DNA of 64,000 bases from a virus: positions 1 to 64,000 of the IMG/VR virus record IMGVR_UViG_3300021479_000014. One strand, 5' to 3'. Both the position numbers and the translations under genes were made by a program. The notes under the pieces were generated by a model. The model did not search any database, had not been told where the DNA came from, and saw only the letters and a list, made by a program, of their open reading frames with translations. Shown piece after piece: positions 47,619 to 56,018 of the stretch (its first letter is position 1; each line of letters begins with the position of its first letter).

Positions 47619-48767
47619 ATGGAATTGGCCAAGTTGTACAAGAAGGATGCATCAGGTAATACAAGAGTTTGGTGGGCAGAAGTAGGTGAGAGTCCTCATG
47701 AAGGTTATTGGCGCACCCATTCTGGTCGTATAGATGGACAAATATCTGTATCAGAATGGAAATGGGCTGCACCTAGATCTCAAGATACTGCTTATGATCA
47801 AGCGCATTTTTATGCTGCCGCAGCTATGGAAAAAAGATTGAAAACTGGCGACTATAAATCTAATGAGGAGAATATTGGAGAACAACGCTCCAGTATAATT
47901 AGTCCCATGCTTGCTCAACCTTATGCAGGTTGGCAACGTCCTTGTTATGCTCAACCCAAATTAGATGGAATACGTTGCCTAGCTAATAAAGATGGTCTAT
48001 GGTCGCGCACCAATAGACAATTGGTTGCCACACCGCATATAGAGGGAGAATTGAAAGAATTCTTTGTAGAATATCCTGATATAGTTCTTGATGGAGAACT
48101 ATACAACCATGATCTGCATGACAATTTCAATAAGATAATTTCACTTGCTAGAAAGACAACGCCAGATTTTGCGGAGCTAGAAGAATCAGCACAATTAATA
48201 GAATATTGGATATATGATATGTATGATGCAACCTATCCCAATATTTTATTTGGAGATAGATGGCGTTTTCTATATGATAAATTATTCAATCTTGATCATA
48301 ATATAAATATGATCAGATCTGTTCCAACTAAATGGGTAAATTCAGAAGATGAACTAAACATATATAATATTGAATTGCTAACTAACGGCTATGAAGGCCA
48401 AATTGTGCGGCATAATACGCCATATGAGCAGAAGCGCACCAATAATCTTTTGAAGAGAAAGGAATTTGTTGACCAAGAATTTGAGCTTAAAGATATATTG
48501 GAAGGTCAAGGACAATGGACTGGATATGCGAAAATAGCTGTTTGTTCTTTGCCGGATGGTAGAGAATTTAGAGCTGGTATAAGTGGCACTCAAGAATTTA
48601 ATTATCAACTCTTATTGGAAAAAGACAAATATAAATCAGTTACAGTCAAATATCAAGCATTAACACCAGATGGTATTCCACGTTTCCCAATAGCAATTAA
48701 GTTCTATGATGACATATTTGGTGGATTGGAAGAGAGAATCAAACCGCGAAAGGATCTGTTCGCATGA
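47619..48767 (+). CDS. ATP-dependent DNA ligase
   Basis: A 382-residue ligase. The N-terminal 80 residues form a WGR-like domain (KLYKKDASGNTRVWWAEVGE, YWRTHSGRIDGQ) common in phage ligases. Nucleotidyltransferase motifs: I KLDGIRC with Lys114, III LDGELYN, IV YEGQIVR, V LLKRKEF. The C-terminus is a short OB-like domain (RFPIAIKFYDD near 355). Seals nicks in lagging-strand DNA. Starts the rightward replication operon; overlaps the SSB-like gene by 4 nt. Confidence 0.9.
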   Translation: MELAKLYKKDASGNTRVWWAEVGESPHEGYWRTHSGRIDGQISVSEWKWAAPRSQDTAYDQAHFYAAAAMEKRLKTGDYKSNEENIGEQRSSIISPMLAQPYAGWQRPCYAQPKLDGIRCLANKDGLWSRTNRQLVATPHIEGELKEFFVEYPDIVLDGELYNHDLHDNFNKIISLARKTTPDFAELEESAQLIEYWIYDMYDATYPNILFGDRWRFLYDKLFNLDHNINMIRSVPTKWVNSEDELNIYNIELLTNGYEGQIVRHNTPYEQKRTNNLLKRKEFVDQEFELKDILEGQGQWTGYAKIAVCSLPDGREFRAGISGTQEFNYQLLLEKDKYKSVTVKYQALTPDGIPRFPIAIKFYDDIFGGLEERIKPRKDLFA

Positions 48768-49591
48768 GTGATGCACACGCTAGAGACATTATGAATACAG
48801 CCGCATCTGGTAATCTTGTGCTAGATGATGAACTCCTAAAATTAGGAGGGATGGGCACTGAGAATGTCAAGGCTAAAGATGTTGTTATTCCTCGCCTAGT
48901 CATTCTGCAAGCTCTATCTCCACAACTCAATAAAAAGAAAGCTGAGTTTATTGAGGGCGCAGAGATTGGTGACTTTTGTAATGTTGCCACTGGCGACATT
49001 TACAAGGAATCAATTCTTGTTGTTCCTTGCCATTTCGCTACAGCATATATGGAATGGACAAAGAACAGAGGTGGTCTAGCTGGTAACCACGGAGATGATC
49101 CTTCCATTCTAGCTAAAACAACTCAGAATGACAAACGAGAGAACATATTGCCTAATGGCAATGTGATTCAAGAACAGGCGCAATGGTTTTGCTTGGTACA
49201 AAATGGTGCGCAATGGCAGCGTTCATTCTTGCCACTAAAAGCAACCAATCTAAAACATAGCAGAAAATGGCTAACACTCTGTCAAACGGAGACAGTCCAA
49301 CTTCCAAATGGAGAGTTCTGGAAGCCACCTCTTTTTTGGCGTTCTTGGAAGCTCATTATTGTTGACGACAGTAATGACCAAGGAGACTGGGCGACATTCC
49401 GTCCAGAAAAAGGCGATTTAATAATGGATATTGATCCAAATCGCCAGCTTCTTAGAATGTGCAAATCATTCTACGAAGATATTAGAACTGAAAAGGTTCG
49501 TCCTGACATCGAACAGACTCAGGATGAAGGTGGTCCTATTATTGAAGGTAGTAGGGCTAAAGGCCCTGATGACAAAGACGTAGCGTTTTGA
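48764..49591 (+). CDS. SSB-like phage DNA-binding protein
   Basis: A 275-residue protein with a beta-rich core (RLVILQALSPQLNKKKAEFI; GDIYKESILVVPCHFATAYM; NGEFWKPPLFWRSWKLIIVD) and a very acidic tail ending DDKDVAF. The acidic tip with a terminal aromatic resembles the end of bacterial SSB proteins, which recruits partner enzymes. It lies in the replication operon between the ligase and nucleotide genes. Assigned as single-stranded DNA-binding by tail, size and context; not proven. Confidence 0.55.
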   Translation: MSDAHARDIMNTAASGNLVLDDELLKLGGMGTENVKAKDVVIPRLVILQALSPQLNKKKAEFIEGAEIGDFCNVATGDIYKESILVVPCHFATAYMEWTKNRGGLAGNHGDDPSILAKTTQNDKRENILPNGNVIQEQAQWFCLVQNGAQWQRSFLPLKATNLKHSRKWLTLCQTETVQLPNGEFWKPPLFWRSWKLIIVDDSNDQGDWATFRPEKGDLIMDIDPNRQLLRMCKSFYEDIRTEKVRPDIEQTQDEGGPIIEGSRAKGPDDKDVAF

Positions 49592-49602
49592 AAGGAGAAA
49601 GC

Positions 49603-50028
49603 ATGTCTGAAGAAAACGTTGAGCGCGCAACAATAGACATTGAAAATCTAATAAAAGGTGAAGCATCTAGGCCAAGATTTCTACGCCAAATAGAAGCAAT
49701 ACCAGTTAAAGAACCAATGCCTGAACCTAAACCACCTAAGATAGATCATACATATCTTCCTCTAGATGCCCTTGAGGAAGTATCACGTTCTCTTATGTAT
49801 GGCGCTGCAAAACGAGAAGCTTGGAATTGGGCTGTAAATCCAATTAGCTGGACAGAACGTTTGGCTAAAGCGCAACGCCATATATTTGAATTCCAGAAAG
49901 GGATAAATATTGATCCTGCTTCTGGAGATGCGCAACTTCAGCATCTTGCATGTGCCATAACTCAACTTATGTTCTTGCAGTCATATGTTATAAATGACGC
50001 AGGAACGGACGATAGATTCAAGCGGTAA
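49603..50028 (+). CDS. dATP/dGTP diphosphohydrolase N-terminal-like protein (MazG-like)
   Basis: A 141-residue protein from ATG 49603 (AAAGGAG 5 nt upstream). The second half matches the DUF5664/dGTP_diPhyd_N pattern: LPLDALEEVSRSLMYGAAKR, WNWAVNP, RLAKAQRHIFEFQKG, then SGDAQLQHLACAITQLMFLQ. Such proteins hydrolyse dNTPs to monophosphates and adjust phage nucleotide pools. In 2-aminoadenine phages a relative (MazZ) acts with PurZ, which is not seen here. Confidence 0.65.
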   Translation: MSEENVERATIDIENLIKGEASRPRFLRQIEAIPVKEPMPEPKPPKIDHTYLPLDALEEVSRSLMYGAAKREAWNWAVNPISWTERLAKAQRHIFEFQKGINIDPASGDAQLQHLACAITQLMFLQSYVINDAGTDDRFKR

Positions 50029-50033
50029 TATTT

Positions 50034-50141
50034 ATGGCGCGATCAGGCTACAGAAGCTTGGTGAGTGGACCTTATGCTTCGAGGACTAATTCCAGGAAAG
50101 TGGGAGGCAGCTTTCACTGGCGCGCCTATTTGGAGGATTAA
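50034..50141 (+). CDS. Possible small basic protein
   Basis: A 35-codon frame (ARSGYRSLVSGPYASRTNSR) that fills the gap exactly and ends 1 nt before the next ATG. Poor ribosome site. GC content is slightly raised. Uncertain. Confidence 0.35.
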   Translation: MARSGYRSLVSGPYASRTNSRKVGGSFHWRAYLED

Positions 50142-50142
50142 A

Positions 50143-50340
50143 ATGGCAAAAGACGTAGTGAATTATAAAGAGTTTGACTGCATAGATTGTCATTGCCACG
50201 TCTATACTTGGATGGATGATCCAAGAGATCGTTGTGCTGTCTGTACATGGATATACATGCAGCCCAATTTAACTAAAAGTGAAATCGCTGAAATACGGTT
50301 GATAACTGCAACACCAATCTTGGAGAAGAATGATGACTAA
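50143..50340 (+). CDS. Small zinc-site protein
   Basis: A 65-residue protein from ATG 50143 (GGAGG 6 nt upstream). CIDCHCHVY and CAVCTWIY give a zinc site. Unknown. Confidence 0.6.
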   Translation: MAKDVVNYKEFDCIDCHCHVYTWMDDPRDRCAVCTWIYMQPNLTKSEIAEIRLITATPILEKNDD

Positions 50341-51067
50341 AGAGACCATCTCAAAGTCTTATATTGATGGACAGAAAGTTCTCCATTCTGGAAAAAGAGC
50401 ACCAGATAATAGACTCATTGCAGTTACTGGTGCATATAAGGAAGGATCTATTGGCGAAGCAATTAAAGAAAAATTCTCAGATGCTAGATCATTTGATGGA
50501 TATGATGTTATACTTGACGATTTTGATTTTACTGGCTTTACAGATTTAGTTATGTGTCACGGATATACATATATGGATTGGTTAGAAGAAGTTCCTGATG
50601 AAGAAGTTGATAAAATTATCAACGTTAATCTATATGGCTCTATAAGAGTGATCAAACAATTTGTAAACCAGACTATAGATGAACCATTTCGTAAGAAAAT
50701 CATTTCTATAGGATCAATGGCACATAATCACGTATTAAATGGAAGTGCAGCGTATTGTGCGTCCAAAGCAGGATTGAACCATTACATTAGGTGCGCAGCA
50801 TGGGAGTTAGCGCCAAAAGCATATGACGTCTATTGCATTAACCCTTCCAATGTATTAGATGCACCTATGACAAAAGATACAATTAATCATTTGATGAACT
50901 ATAGGCAGTTAACATTGGAACAAGCGTTAGAATATTGGGGTGCAAACAATCCAAGGGAAGTATTTTTGACAAAAGCTGAAATAGTAGATACAGTTCAACA
51001 TTTACTCTTTATTGACAAAGGCTATCTTTCTGGAAATCCTATAGATATGGCAGGTGGACAACGCTGA
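50330..51067 (+). CDS. Short-chain dehydrogenase/reductase (SDR)
   Basis: A 245-residue SDR oxidoreductase. N-terminal nucleotide site AVTGAYKEGSIGEA (31-44, a variant of TGxxxGxG); catalytic tetrad N100 (INVNLYGS), S129 (ISIGSM), Y142 and K146 (AAYCASKAG). The C-terminus has GNPIDMAGGQR, the usual SDR end. These enzymes reduce carbonyls using NAD(P)H. A phage copy inside a DNA-metabolism operon suggests a role in making a modified nucleotide, sugar or cofactor. ATG 50330 and 50333 are equivalent starts. Confidence 0.8.
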   Translation: MMTKETISKSYIDGQKVLHSGKRAPDNRLIAVTGAYKEGSIGEAIKEKFSDARSFDGYDVILDDFDFTGFTDLVMCHGYTYMDWLEEVPDEEVDKIINVNLYGSIRVIKQFVNQTIDEPFRKKIISIGSMAHNHVLNGSAAYCASKAGLNHYIRCAAWELAPKAYDVYCINPSNVLDAPMTKDTINHLMNYRQLTLEQALEYWGANNPREVFLTKAEIVDTVQHLLFIDKGYLSGNPIDMAGGQR

Positions 51068-51627
51068 TGTCTGATACAGAAGATGTCCGTGATATGTTCG
51101 GATTCATAGCTCCATCCGAGGCGCAACTATCATCCATTTCTAAATGGGCACAAAAAGCCCTAGAGCTTCATGCTGAGATAGAACAAGCTGAAGCGCACCT
51201 TAAGGAACTGAATAGAGAGCTAGCTCAAATAGAGGAAATTGATCTGCCTAGAGCTATGATGACAGCAGGCTCTGCTGAATTCAAAATGGTAGGTGGTGGC
51301 AAGATAACTATTAGCGATGAGATTCAAGGTAGTCTTGCCAAAGGTGAAGAGAAACGAGAATATGCTATTGATTGGGTAGCAAAGAATGATGGTGCAGATC
51401 TTATTAAGAGGCATTTTGAAATTGACTATACAAGAGGTCAACTTTCTTATGCTACAGCATTTCGTGAACTTCTGCAAAAGAATCAAGTGCATTTTGATGA
51501 GTTCGAATCAATACATACCAGTACATTTAAGTCGTTCTTACATGAGAAGCTAAGAAAAGGTGTGACGCCACCTTTTGATAAGATGGGCTTTCGCTACTTC
51601 AAAAAAGCTAACATCAAGACAAAGTAA
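51067..51627 (+). CDS. Unknown protein of the replication operon
   Basis: A 186-residue protein with an N-terminal coiled coil (QKALELHAEIEQAEAHLKEL) and a C-terminal helical/basic half (FEIDYTRGQLSYATAFRELL; FDKMGFRYFKKANIKTK). Resembles phage proteins of unknown function from replication modules. Its start and the SDR stop share bases. Confidence 0.65.
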   Translation: MSDTEDVRDMFGFIAPSEAQLSSISKWAQKALELHAEIEQAEAHLKELNRELAQIEEIDLPRAMMTAGSAEFKMVGGGKITISDEIQGSLAKGEEKREYAIDWVAKNDGADLIKRHFEIDYTRGQLSYATAFRELLQKNQVHFDEFESIHTSTFKSFLHEKLRKGVTPPFDKMGFRYFKKANIKTK

Positions 51628-51636
51628 GAGCTAATC

Positions 51637-52518
51637 ATGACAGAGATCCATATAATCGGTGCGGGTATGGCAGGACTACTGGCAGCCAATATTTTGAGGC
51701 GCCACAAAGTAACTGTACTTGAAAGACAAAATGAATTGCCTAACAATCATCATGCTGTATTGCGCTTCAAATCAGATGAAATTGGACATCTCTTGGGTAT
51801 TCCATTTAAAAAAGTTAATATGATTAAGACAGTTGCATCATATACTAATAATATAGTGGCAGATAGTCTATCTTATTCAAAGAAAGTAACTGGTAAGTAT
51901 TTGTCAAATAGATCTATTATTGATGGAACTGTTACTGCTGAGCGTTGGATTGCTCCAGAAAATCTAATCGAACAGATGGCTGAATCTGTTCAAATTTCTT
52001 TTGGTACAGAATGGACGCCTAGAGTAAAAGCGCAAATTCCAATACCTGTTATATCAACAATACCTATGCCACAACTAATGAATATACTAGGTTATGAATG
52101 TGAGGAGTTTTTCACAAGTATACCAGGTGTAGTATTTACTGGCACAATACAAAATTGTGATGCTTATTGTTCAATTTTATTTCCTGGACCAGAACCCTTT
52201 AGTCGCGCCACTATTACTGGAGATCAATTAATAATAGAATTTCCAGGTATGGAAGAAGTACCAGAAAGTCTGGATATAGCTAAAGCCTATTGGCAATTAG
52301 GTTTTTCGGATGCTGTTATTCTTGACGCAGAATTCAGTAATCAGCCATACTTCAAAATTACAGAAATAGATGAAGCAGAAAGAAAAGCATTCCAGCGTTG
52401 GGCAACTGTCACGTACGGGGTCTATTCTCTGGGGCGTTACGCGACTTGGAGACCAAAGTTACTACTTGATGATCTCGTAGATGATATTCGCAAAATAGAA
52501 GGATGGATCTGCAAATGA
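51637..52518 (+). CDS. FAD/NAD(P)-binding Rossmann-type oxidoreductase
   Basis: A 293-residue protein beginning TEIHIIGAGMAGLLAANILR, a classic GxGxxG dinucleotide-binding start, followed by VTVLER, whose acidic residue binds the ribose. The C-terminal segment (YGVYSLGRYATWRPKLLLDD) resembles the closing part of flavin-dependent oxidoreductases. It lies two genes before ThyX, itself FAD-dependent, so a flavin-supply or base-modifying role is possible. Short for a full monooxygenase. Confidence 0.7.
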   Translation: MTEIHIIGAGMAGLLAANILRRHKVTVLERQNELPNNHHAVLRFKSDEIGHLLGIPFKKVNMIKTVASYTNNIVADSLSYSKKVTGKYLSNRSIIDGTVTAERWIAPENLIEQMAESVQISFGTEWTPRVKAQIPIPVISTIPMPQLMNILGYECEEFFTSIPGVVFTGTIQNCDAYCSILFPGPEPFSRATITGDQLIIEFPGMEEVPESLDIAKAYWQLGFSDAVILDAEFSNQPYFKITEIDEAERKAFQRWATVTYGVYSLGRYATWRPKLLLDDLVDDIRKIEGWICK

Positions 52519-52778
52519 AAAAACACGGTCTAGGTGATGCTCCAATAGAGCCAGAATATGAACAGAAGATGAATGAACTAGCTATGTTCATCGATACATA
52601 TTTTAACGGAAGTCAGCATAATAAGAAAGTAGGCTTCTGTCTAATGGTATTTCCATTTGAAGGGTTTGAGGGACGTGCCAATTATATCTCTAACGCTCAA
52701 CGCAGCGATATAGTGACGTTGCTTAAAGAACAAATTAAACGTTTTGAAGGTATGGCAGATCAAACAGGGAGGGCATAA
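52515..52778 (+). CDS. Small protein, unknown
   Basis: An 87-residue protein from ATG 52515 (ATGA overlap). Central YFNGSQHNKKVGFCLMVFPF and GRANYISNAQRSDIVTLLKE resemble a short alpha/beta fold common in phage early genes. Unknown. Confidence 0.65.
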   Translation: MKKHGLGDAPIEPEYEQKMNELAMFIDTYFNGSQHNKKVGFCLMVFPFEGFEGRANYISNAQRSDIVTLLKEQIKRFEGMADQTGRA

Positions 52779-53027
52779 ATGATCAAAGCAACTGCAAAAC
52801 AGGCTAATGGAAAAGATCTATTGATAATTGGTCTAAGTTTCGGAAATCTTGATAAGTTCCGTGCTGAGCCAGGAGATACATTCATCAAAATTCTTGGCGA
52901 AAATATGGGCATATCTATGGATGTTTTGATATTCTCTGGTCAAACTGAAGCGCATATGCAAGGTTTAATGTCAAAAATGATCGGTCCAGATACTAAGCTC
53001 CATATTGATCCAAAACTAAAGAGCTAA
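52779..53027 (+). CDS. Small protein, unknown
   Basis: An 82-residue protein (IKATAKQANGKDLLIIGLSF; LIFSGQTEAHMQGLMSKMIG), starting directly after the previous stop. Unknown. Confidence 0.6.
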   Translation: MIKATAKQANGKDLLIIGLSFGNLDKFRAEPGDTFIKILGENMGISMDVLIFSGQTEAHMQGLMSKMIGPDTKLHIDPKLKS

Positions 53028-53039
53028 TGGAGGTAGCAA

Positions 53040-53783
53040 ATGCAAGTGACTCTCTTTGATGGAACAGGCTTTGGCGCTCCAAATCCAGAACGCCACGCAG
53101 CTAATGTGATTGTTTTCACAAGAAATACTCGATTGAAGATGACGCCAGGAGGCTTCGCTGCTGTTCAAGAAAAGCCAGATTATGAAATTCTAAAAGAACT
53201 CAAAGAGGCAGCTAACACGCTGCCTTCATCATGGGAGTTTGTTCACTTCTCATTTCTAATCGAAGGCGTCACAAGAGCTTTTACCCATCAATTGGTGCGC
53301 ACCAGAACTGCCAGTTATGCTCAACAAGCTCTGCGTATTGTAGAAGTGACAGACTTTCAATACTCAACAGGACCAACAATAGCAAACGACAGATTGATAA
53401 AAGGTGCGTACCATAATACAATGGAAAATGCTCATCAGTGTTATAAATTCTTGATAGAAGCAGGTGCCAGCACAGAAGATGCACGTGGCGTTCTTCCTAT
53501 GAACATTCATACAAATATCTGCATGTCTATCAACATGCGAAACTTTATTAACTTGACTCGTAAGCGCGTCAGTAAACGAGTGCAAGATGAATACAGAAGC
53601 GTACTGGACGCCTGTATAATGCAAGTTGAAAAAGTCTATCCATGGTTCTATCTATTTTATAAAAATGATGCATTTAAAGCTAGGAAAGACTTGCAGGATA
53701 TGATATGGGAGAATAAGTATCTTACGCCTGAAGACAAAACAAACATGGTCAAGAAACTCGATATAATGATGCCGGACCTGTAA
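53040..53783 (+). CDS. thyX: Flavin-dependent thymidylate synthase ThyX
   Basis: A 247-residue FAD-dependent enzyme that methylates dUMP to dTMP with methylenetetrahydrofolate. Family signature: EGVTRAFTHQLVRTRTASYA followed by QQALR (about 75-99). Compared with the usual RHRxxSxNxxSxRY, His is Thr88 and the second Ser is Ala97. Further support: LPMNIHTNICMSINMRNFIN, the C-terminal ThyX block with Asn and Arg for dUMP binding. GGAGG precedes the ATG. Confidence 0.9.
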   Translation: MQVTLFDGTGFGAPNPERHAANVIVFTRNTRLKMTPGGFAAVQEKPDYEILKELKEAANTLPSSWEFVHFSFLIEGVTRAFTHQLVRTRTASYAQQALRIVEVTDFQYSTGPTIANDRLIKGAYHNTMENAHQCYKFLIEAGASTEDARGVLPMNIHTNICMSINMRNFINLTRKRVSKRVQDEYRSVLDACIMQVEKVYPWFYLFYKNDAFKARKDLQDMIWENKYLTPEDKTNMVKKLDIMMPDL

Positions 53784-53972
53784 ATGGATAAACCTAAACT
53801 TAGCTGGGCTGAGACCAATAGTTTAGATGTCTCGGCCTGTTATCAGCAAGGCAAAGTGGCGCGACAGAAGAATGAAAGTAGATTCAAAAATCCCTATACG
53901 AATGAAAAATTCGTATTCGAGAAGTATTGGGATCAAGGTTGGGTTGATGAGGACGATCTAATCAATAAATGA
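53784..53972 (+). CDS. RMF/CrpP-like small protein
   Basis: A 62-residue protein with the pattern CYQQGKVARQKNESRFKNPY followed by YWDQGWVDED, which resembles short ribosome-modulation-factor/CrpP-type proteins (G...NPY...W..GW) often encoded by proteobacterial phages. Function unclear. Starts right after thyX. Confidence 0.55.
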   Translation: MDKPKLSWAETNSLDVSACYQQGKVARQKNESRFKNPYTNEKFVFEKYWDQGWVDEDDLINK

Positions 53973-54397
53973 TAATACTGGTTGACATTGATCATACTGT
54001 TGCAAACGCCTTCTGGCGCGACGGTATGATTGGGACTGAAACTTGGGATTACTATCACGAGCAGTCTAAATTCGACAAGCCATTTAAGAACGTAGTGAAT
54101 TTATTAAATGCTTTATCCAATTCTGGATATAATATAATGGGCATAACAGGGAGGAATGAAAAACATAGACAATTGACTGTTGCTTGGTTAGTACAGAACA
54201 AAGTTGATATAGATGAATTATTGATGCGCCCAGATGATGACTATACTAAGAATGGAGAACTAAAAGTCAAACTAATACAGGAATACTTCAAAGGAGACTT
54301 CAAAGAAATACACTTCCTTATTGATGATAATGAAGATGCAATCCTAGCGTTTATGGCTATAGGTATCGCAACACTCCAGATAAGGAACATAAGATGA
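53969..54397 (+). CDS. HAD-family phosphatase, polynucleotide kinase 3'-phosphatase-like
   Basis: A 142-residue HAD phosphatase. Motif I is LVDIDHTVA (Asp6 nucleophile, Asp8 general acid). Motif II is IMGITGR (Thr). A LLMRPDDDY loop is followed by Lys in ELKVKLIQE. Motif III is HFLIDDNEDA. The MRPDDDY...K arrangement is like the 3'-phosphatase domain of T4-type polynucleotide kinase, which removes 3' or 2',3'-cyclic phosphates. There is no kinase domain. It could also act on dNMPs or sugars. Four-base overlaps on both sides. Confidence 0.75.
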   Translation: MIILVDIDHTVANAFWRDGMIGTETWDYYHEQSKFDKPFKNVVNLLNALSNSGYNIMGITGRNEKHRQLTVAWLVQNKVDIDELLMRPDDDYTKNGELKVKLIQEYFKGDFKEIHFLIDDNEDAILAFMAIGIATLQIRNIR

Positions 54398-55269
54398 TCG
54401 TATTCGAGATGCCATGTCACAGAGGTCATCTATTAGCGCACATTGTTACTGTGGCAAGAAACACTAAATCTGACAAAATTGCTTTTGCAGTTGCTACAAA
54501 TGGCAAAGAAATGCATGGTAGGGAAGATTATAACATACTTACTCATAATTTTGCTTCTGAATATATCCCAAACGAAATTACAGATCCTTGGGTCTCAATG
54601 GTAGAGTTGCGCGCCAATGCAAATAAAGTGGCCACTAAATATTTTGACTACCAATATAGAATTATGGGTGATCATAACTTTATATTTAAGGATGGTTGGG
54701 AAGACTATATACTTGAAGCTGTTGACGATATGAAAAGATTTTCCAATCTAGTTAAACGACCTTGCTACATGGGTATGGGTGGTGCTTTTGGATCATATGG
54801 TCACGGACGAAAAGCATTTATTGGTCCGCAGCCTATATTTCCATGCGGTAGAGGGATCATCTATAATATGCCATTTGTTTGGGAGTTTATGGAGAGATTG
54901 CCTTGTGCTGGAGAAGAACAGTACATGACATCAATTCTATTCAAACGAGGCCATGTTCCGCTTAGAAAGATGATGAGTCCAATTCATCATACGATGAATA
55001 CTAATCGCTCTGTATTGGATAATATAAATACTGATGTATACAATCCAGAACTTATTAGGCAAATTTGGAATGATCCTAATTGGATGTTTACACCCAAATA
55101 TTCTAATACGCGCAGCCCTCCTCCTGGGCGCTACTTTGCTCATTGTCCAAGAAATGCTATGAAAGAAATGGCAAAATTAAAAGCTTTTTTGTTAACACTT
55201 CCAGGTGTAGAAGAATTCACTAGACCAGACTATGGGATAAAACTGAAAGGAAAGGATCTATTCATATGA
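54394..55269 (+). CDS. Putative glycosyltransferase-like protein 1
   Basis: A 291-residue protein. The pattern fits a GT-A-type glycosyltransferase: N-terminal FEMPCHRGHLLAHIVTVARN, MGDHNFIFKDGWEDYI near 90-105 (a DxD-like acidic site), GPQPIFPCGRGIIYNMPFVW and GEEQYMTSILFKRGHVP (an ED-type acidic motif), then PIHH. C-terminal ends KGKDLFI. No signal peptide or membrane segment. The family is not certain. Start of a four-gene block with 4-nt overlaps. Confidence 0.45.
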   Translation: MIVFEMPCHRGHLLAHIVTVARNTKSDKIAFAVATNGKEMHGREDYNILTHNFASEYIPNEITDPWVSMVELRANANKVATKYFDYQYRIMGDHNFIFKDGWEDYILEAVDDMKRFSNLVKRPCYMGMGGAFGSYGHGRKAFIGPQPIFPCGRGIIYNMPFVWEFMERLPCAGEEQYMTSILFKRGHVPLRKMMSPIHHTMNTNRSVLDNINTDVYNPELIRQIWNDPNWMFTPKYSNTRSPPPGRYFAHCPRNAMKEMAKLKAFLLTLPGVEEFTRPDYGIKLKGKDLFI

Positions 55270-56018
55270 TTCTTCTTAATAAAGAAATTGAACCTTTATT
55301 CTGGACTCCTAGTCGTCTTGATAAAGATAGTTCTTGGTGGGGTCATGTGCCATTTGCCCATTGGATGGTATCAAATTGTAAACCTCGTAGCCTAGTTGAA
55401 TTAGGAACTGAGAAAGGCGTATCTTACGCAGCTTTCTGTGATGCAATAGCTAAGTCATATATTTTCAAAGCTAAACTTTTTGCTGTTGATACTTGGAAAG
55501 GAGATAATCATACAGGATCGTATGATGATAGTGTTTATCAAGAATTATATGAATTCAATGATGCTCATTATTCTAGTTTTTCCAAATTATTACGTATGAC
55601 TTTTGATGATGCACTAGATGTATTTTTTGATCATACAATAGATATTCTTCATATAGATGGATATCACACATATAATGCTATTAGTCACGACTTTAATAGC
55701 TGGCGTATAAAGCTCTCTGATAGAGCAGTTGTTCTTATCCATGATACCAATATACGGAATAAAGAGGATTTTGGTGTTTGGAAATTTTTTGAAGAATTAA
55801 CACAAAAATTTCCAACTTTTAATTTCCTCCATTCTTATGGTCTTGGTATTGTCGCAATTGGTAGTGATCCTCCACAATCAATTATAGATTTATGCTCATT
55901 AAGTGATAGTGATATAGAAAAAGTCAGTAATATCTTTGCGCATTTAGGAGCGATTTGGGTTGGTGTAAACCGTTCTTATCGCTCATTAGATCTTCTTAAT
56001 GGTGGGAGCATACGATGA
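55266..56018 (+). CDS. Class I SAM-dependent methyltransferase (Methyltransf_24-like)
   Basis: A 250-residue methyltransferase. SAM motif SLVELGTEKGVSYAAFCDAI at 42-61; AVDTWKGDNHTGSYDD at the second strand; DILHIDGYHTYNAISHDFNS and VVLIHDTNI near 140-170 match the Methyltransf_24 pattern seen in sugar- and glycan-modifying enzymes. Lies between two glycosyltransferase-like genes with 4-nt overlaps. Probably methylates a sugar or a glycosylated product; the substrate is unknown. Confidence 0.8.
   Translation: MILLNKEIEPLFWTPSRLDKDSSWWGHVPFAHWMVSNCKPRSLVELGTEKGVSYAAFCDAIAKSYIFKAKLFAVDTWKGDNHTGSYDDSVYQELYEFNDAHYSSFSKLLRMTFDDALDVFFDHTIDILHIDGYHTYNAISHDFNSWRIKLSDRAVVLIHDTNIRNKEDFGVWKFFEELTQKFPTFNFLHSYGLGIVAIGSDPPQSIIDLCSLSDSDIEKVSNIFAHLGAIWVGVNRSYRSLDLLNGGSIR

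Noticed and set aside
49603-50028. A 2-aminoadenine (Z-genome) phage, based on the dGTP diphosphohydrolase-like gene
   Set aside because: PurZ and the PolA-family DpoZ polymerase are not in the window, and the polymerase here is C-family. The gene alone does not support Z-DNA.
51495-51515. tRNA T-loop-like GTTCGAATC
   Set aside because: It lies within a coding gene and no cloverleaf can be drawn around it. I found no tRNA genes in the window.
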